From contig NZ_SMZJ02000013.1 of NCBI RefSeq assembly GCF_004358095.2, forward strand, positions 1 through 51,494: a DNA stretch of 51,494 nt, read 5' to 3'. The first letter of the stretch is position 1, and each line of letters starts with the position of its first letter. The translations under genes were made by a program, and so were the position numbers. Positions 49,001 to 51,494 of this stretch are shown here, in pieces. The DNA is from Seonamhaeicola sediminis. GTDB lineage: Bacteria > Bacteroidota > Bacteroidia > Flavobacteriales > Flavobacteriaceae. The notes below the pieces were generated by a model. That model was not told where the DNA came from. It was given only the letters and a program-made list of their open reading frames with translations, and did no database searches.

Positions 49001-51340
49001 ATGATATTTGCAGATATACTACAATTAAACACAATGGATAATATTTATTTGTACATGTTAATTGCCCTAACAATTTTGGCAGTTGCAGATATTGTTGTTG
49101 GCGTTAGTAATGATGCCATTAACTTCTTAAACTCGGCTATTGGTTCTAAAGCACTTTCCTTAAGAACCATCATGATTGTTGCTAGTTTGGGTATTTTTAT
49201 TGGAGCCGTTTATTCAAGTGGACTCATGGAGGTAGCTAGAAAGGGGATTTTTGTTCCAGCACAATTTAGCTTTCATGAAATCATGCTCATTTTTATGACG
49301 GTGATGATTACAGATATTCTTCTCTTAGATTTCTTTAACACACTAGGCCTACCAACCTCTACAACAGTTTCTATTGTATTTAACCTCTTAGGAGCTGCCG
49401 TAATAATGGCTATTATTAAAGTAGGCGCATCAGACACACAAACCTTTGCTGATTTAGGTACTTATATAAATACTAAAAAGGCTATAGAAATTATAAGTGG
49501 TATACTACTCTCTGTAGTTATAGCCTTTAGTATTGGTGCTATTGTGCAGTGGTTTTCTCGTTTAATTTTTACATTTCATTATAATGAAAAAATCAAAAAT
49601 TTTGGAGGCGTTTTTGGTGGTTTAGCACTTACAGCAATCCTTTATTTCATTTTCATGAAAGGACTTAAAGGAACACCGTATTATAGTGATATGAAAGGAA
49701 TAATTGAAGGAAATGAATTATATATCATACTCGGAGGTTTTGCTATTTTCACTTTACTATCTTTTGTTTTTCAAAAAATAACTCAAAAAAGTATTTTACT
49801 AATAGTTATTGCTGTTGGAACTTTTGGTTTAGCCTTGGCTTTTTCTGGGAATGATTTAGTAAATTTTATTGGAGTACCTATGGCTGCATACCATTCTTAT
49901 GAAGCTTGGTCTGTTTCTGGTATTGCCGCTACAGAGTTCACTATGGGCGTTCTTGACAAAAAAATGCCAGCAGAACCATTTTTGTTGTTTATTGCAGGAG
50001 GAATTATGGTTATTACTTTATGGTTCTCGAAAAAAGCAAAAACTGTTGCCGAAACAGAAATTAGTTTATCCCGTCAGAGTGAAACCCACGAAAAGTTTAA
50101 ACCAAACCTACTCTCAAGAAGTATTGTTAAAGGGACCACGGCATTGTCAAATGCATTAACTGCAATCATCCCTAAATCAACTCAAGAAAAAGTAAACGCT
50201 AGTTTCCAGAAGCCAGATTCTACTATAATTACCAAAGATCAAAGTATAGATGCACCTGCTTTTGATATGATTAGAGCATCTGTAAACTTAATGGTTGCTG
50301 GAGTTCTAATTTCTATTGCAACCACTATGAAGTTACCATTGTCAACGACTTATGTAACTTTTATGGTGGCTATGGGAACTTCATTAGCGGATAGGGCTTG
50401 GGGTGCTGAAAGTGCTGTGTACAGAGTTGCCGGTGTACTAAACGTTATAGGAGGATGGTTTTTAACAGCGCTTGGTGCCTTTACTGGAGCAGGTATAGTT
50501 GTATTCTTAATCAATTGGCATCCAGCTGTAATGACTCCCATATTGTTGTTGCTCACAGTTATTTTATTAGTAAGAAATTATCTTTCCCACAAAAGAAAGT
50601 CTTCTCTTTCTAAAGGCGAGGATAGTCTTAAAAGCGCTGAAAGCAGCTCCGTTCAGGGTGTTATCCATGAGAGTGCAACTAATATAGCTAATGTTGTTAA
50701 ACGTGGAAATAAAATTTACTCTAATGCTATTAATGGTTTAGCAAAACAAGACTTATCGTCACTTAAAAAGAACCAAAAACAAATCACAAAATTATCTCTT
50801 GAAGTTGATGAATTAAGAGATAATATCTTCTACTTTATTAAAAATTTAGACGAATCTAGTATTGGCGCAAGTAATTTCTATATTAATATTTTAGGATACT
50901 TGCAGGACATGACACAATCATTGGAGTATATCTCCAAGACAAGTCATAAGCACGTAAATAATAACCATAAAAAACTAAAATTCAACCAAATTAAAGAATT
51001 AAAAGAGGTTGATGAGGCTATTGAACAATTATTTTTTGACATTAAAAATGCTTTTGATTCACGTTCGTTTGAACAAATAGGAAATATAATTAGCAGAGAG
51101 GAAAATGTAGCATCTATTGTATCGGATAAAATTCAAAAACAAGTAGAACGTACACGTAAAGAGGAATCAAGTCCTAAGAATACTACGCTTTATTTTGGAC
51201 TGCTTTTAGAAACTAAAGATTTATTAAAGGCCACCATGAATCTGTTAGAAGAGTATCACAATGCTCATGATGCGTCTGTTGAACCAGCCAAAATACCGGA
51301 TAACACCATTATTTCAACTGAATTATTGGAAGAGGAATGA
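49001..51340 (+). CDS. PiT family inorganic phosphate transporter with C-terminal PhoU-like domain
   Basis: 779 residues. The PiT signature occurs twice: VSNDAINFLNSAIGSKALS near 35-53, and in the second half the variant LAFSGNDLVNFIGVPMAAY near 279-297; GLPTSTTVSIVFNLLGAA and KLPLSTTYVTFMVAMGTS are the matching repeats. About ten to twelve membrane helices occupy residues 15-530. From about 550 to 750 follows a soluble, fully helical domain of PhoU/DUF47 type (VKRGNKIYSNAINGLAKQDL onward), so transporter and regulator-like domain are fused. Start may be M1 or M12. It follows the porin gene by 38 bp. Confidence 0.9.
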   Translation: MIFADILQLNTMDNIYLYMLIALTILAVADIVVGVSNDAINFLNSAIGSKALSLRTIMIVASLGIFIGAVYSSGLMEVARKGIFVPAQFSFHEIMLIFMTVMITDILLLDFFNTLGLPTSTTVSIVFNLLGAAVIMAIIKVGASDTQTFADLGTYINTKKAIEIISGILLSVVIAFSIGAIVQWFSRLIFTFHYNEKIKNFGGVFGGLALTAILYFIFMKGLKGTPYYSDMKGIIEGNELYIILGGFAIFTLLSFVFQKITQKSILLIVIAVGTFGLALAFSGNDLVNFIGVPMAAYHSYEAWSVSGIAATEFTMGVLDKKMPAEPFLLFIAGGIMVITLWFSKKAKTVAETEISLSRQSETHEKFKPNLLSRSIVKGTTALSNALTAIIPKSTQEKVNASFQKPDSTIITKDQSIDAPAFDMIRASVNLMVAGVLISIATTMKLPLSTTYVTFMVAMGTSLADRAWGAESAVYRVAGVLNVIGGWFLTALGAFTGAGIVVFLINWHPAVMTPILLLLTVILLVRNYLSHKRKSSLSKGEDSLKSAESSSVQGVIHESATNIANVVKRGNKIYSNAINGLAKQDLSSLKKNQKQITKLSLEVDELRDNIFYFIKNLDESSIGASNFYINILGYLQDMTQSLEYISKTSHKHVNNNHKKLKFNQIKELKEVDEAIEQLFFDIKNAFDSRSFEQIGNIISREENVASIVSDKIQKQVERTRKEESSPKNTTLYFGLLLETKDLLKATMNLLEEYHNAHDASVEPAKIPDNTIISTELLEEE

Positions 51341-51382
51341 TAATTAATAACCTCATGAGTCGTCCTAAAATAGGTTGACCGA

Positions 51383-51494
51383 TTATTGAATAAAATTAGT
51401 ATTAATATTTGAACCATCAAAAGCTAGCTTTTGATGGTTTTTCTTTGTCCATTTTTTAAGTTTTATGTTCTGCTGTTTATGTGCTTGACTAGGA
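51383..51494 (-). CDS. IS3-family transposase OrfB, C-terminal fragment
   Basis: The last 36 codons of a minus-strand frame, with stop at 51383. It enters as PSQAHKQQNIKLKKW, which fits the end of IS3-family OrfB integrases, where a TPxQA-type motif follows the last part of the DDE domain. The catalytic residues lie beyond the window. Confidence 0.6.
   Translation of the reverse strand, partial: PSQAHKQQNIKLKKWTKKNHQKLAFDGSNINTNFIQ
51412..51439 (+). terminator. Perfect palindromic terminator inside the IS end
   Basis: A perfect 28-bp palindrome (left half AACCATCAAAAGCT) followed by TTTTTCTTT on the plus strand. It can stop transcripts of the porin-pit unit that run into the IS. It overlaps the end of the orfB frame on the other strand. 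Confidence 0.75.

Larger units (their letters stand above)
51363..51494 (-). mobile_element. IS3-family insertion sequence, 3-prime end (cut by window edge)
   Basis: The inverted-repeat-like end (TCCTAAAATAGGTTGAC, 51363-51379) is followed inward by an orfB-like C-terminus. It is the partner end of the element type seen at 1-178. The element lies outside the right edge and is transcribed leftward, like the left copy. Confidence 0.7.

Noticed and set aside
1-51494. Composite transposon made of two IS copies and the 51 kb between them
   Set aside because: The interior is ordinary housekeeping DNA (glyS, leuS, ahcY, ftsX and others) with uniform character; two chromosomal IS copies or a contig break explain it better.
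1-51494. CRISPR array, prophage, toxin-antitoxin or known defence system
   Set aside because: No regularly spaced identical repeats, phage structural genes, or recognised defence genes were seen. The YwqK-like protein at 46989 is secreted and has no toxin beside it.

Overview
The window is about 51.5 kb of AT-rich DNA from a member of the Bacteroidetes, most likely a marine-type Flavobacteriaceae; the genus cannot be fixed from the sequence. Support: promoters of the TAnnTTTG type, few Shine-Dalgarno sequences, and family-specific genes such as DUF6090, DUF4301, DUF3098, DUF3127, a TPP-controlled TonB receptor, and the ftsX-DUF3098-uppP-truB gene set. It is mostly chromosomal housekeeping DNA. 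Both edges lie inside IS3-family insertion sequences in the same orientation: the orfA start at the left and the orfB end at the right. The window may therefore be a whole contig broken at repeats.

Layout. 1-1140: IS end, then a DUF6090 membrane-protein gene between GTTAGCC motifs that resembles an integron gene cassette. 1377-8922: tRNA-Ala, glyS, comF, an Ig-like lipoprotein, an omega-amidase/methionine aminotransferase pair, and ahcY. 8988-13751: a tight seven-gene run holding a phosphopantetheinyl transferase, a GGGP-type synthase, a thiamine-binding protein/PnuC-type transporter/NadR-like kinase trio, DUF4301 and arfB. 13811-16234: a TPP riboswitch and the TonB receptor it controls. 16293-25415: greA, a HIT protein, an orphan histidine kinase, a flavin reductase, aat, tag, a TonB-like protein and truB. 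25419-32844: uppP, an inserted glycerate kinase, DUF3098, ftsX, a DMT exporter and leuS, which carries an AT-rich insertion. 32995-41846: SemiSWEET, alanine dehydrogenase, a zinc metallopeptidase, a membrane-anchored MutS-like ATPase, an L-2-hydroxyglutarate oxidase, umuC-umuD and dgt.

42009-51340 looks like a phosphate-starvation locus. It holds a stand-alone carboxypeptidase-regulatory-like protein, a surface lipoprotein, a large TonB receptor, a phosphate-selective-type porin and a PiT transporter with a C-terminal PhoU-like domain. The most interesting signal is in its non-coding DNA. Two promoters carry five TAAC-like tetramers at exact 11-bp spacing, ending exactly 26 bp before the same TTCTTTGCAG element. 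The porin promoter keeps that phase. This is the architecture expected for a PhoB-type response regulator. The intergenic region before the porin also holds an apparent orphan transcription unit (promoter-like box, 5-prime hairpin, strong terminator, no credible ORF), a candidate small RNA at about 47549-47654.
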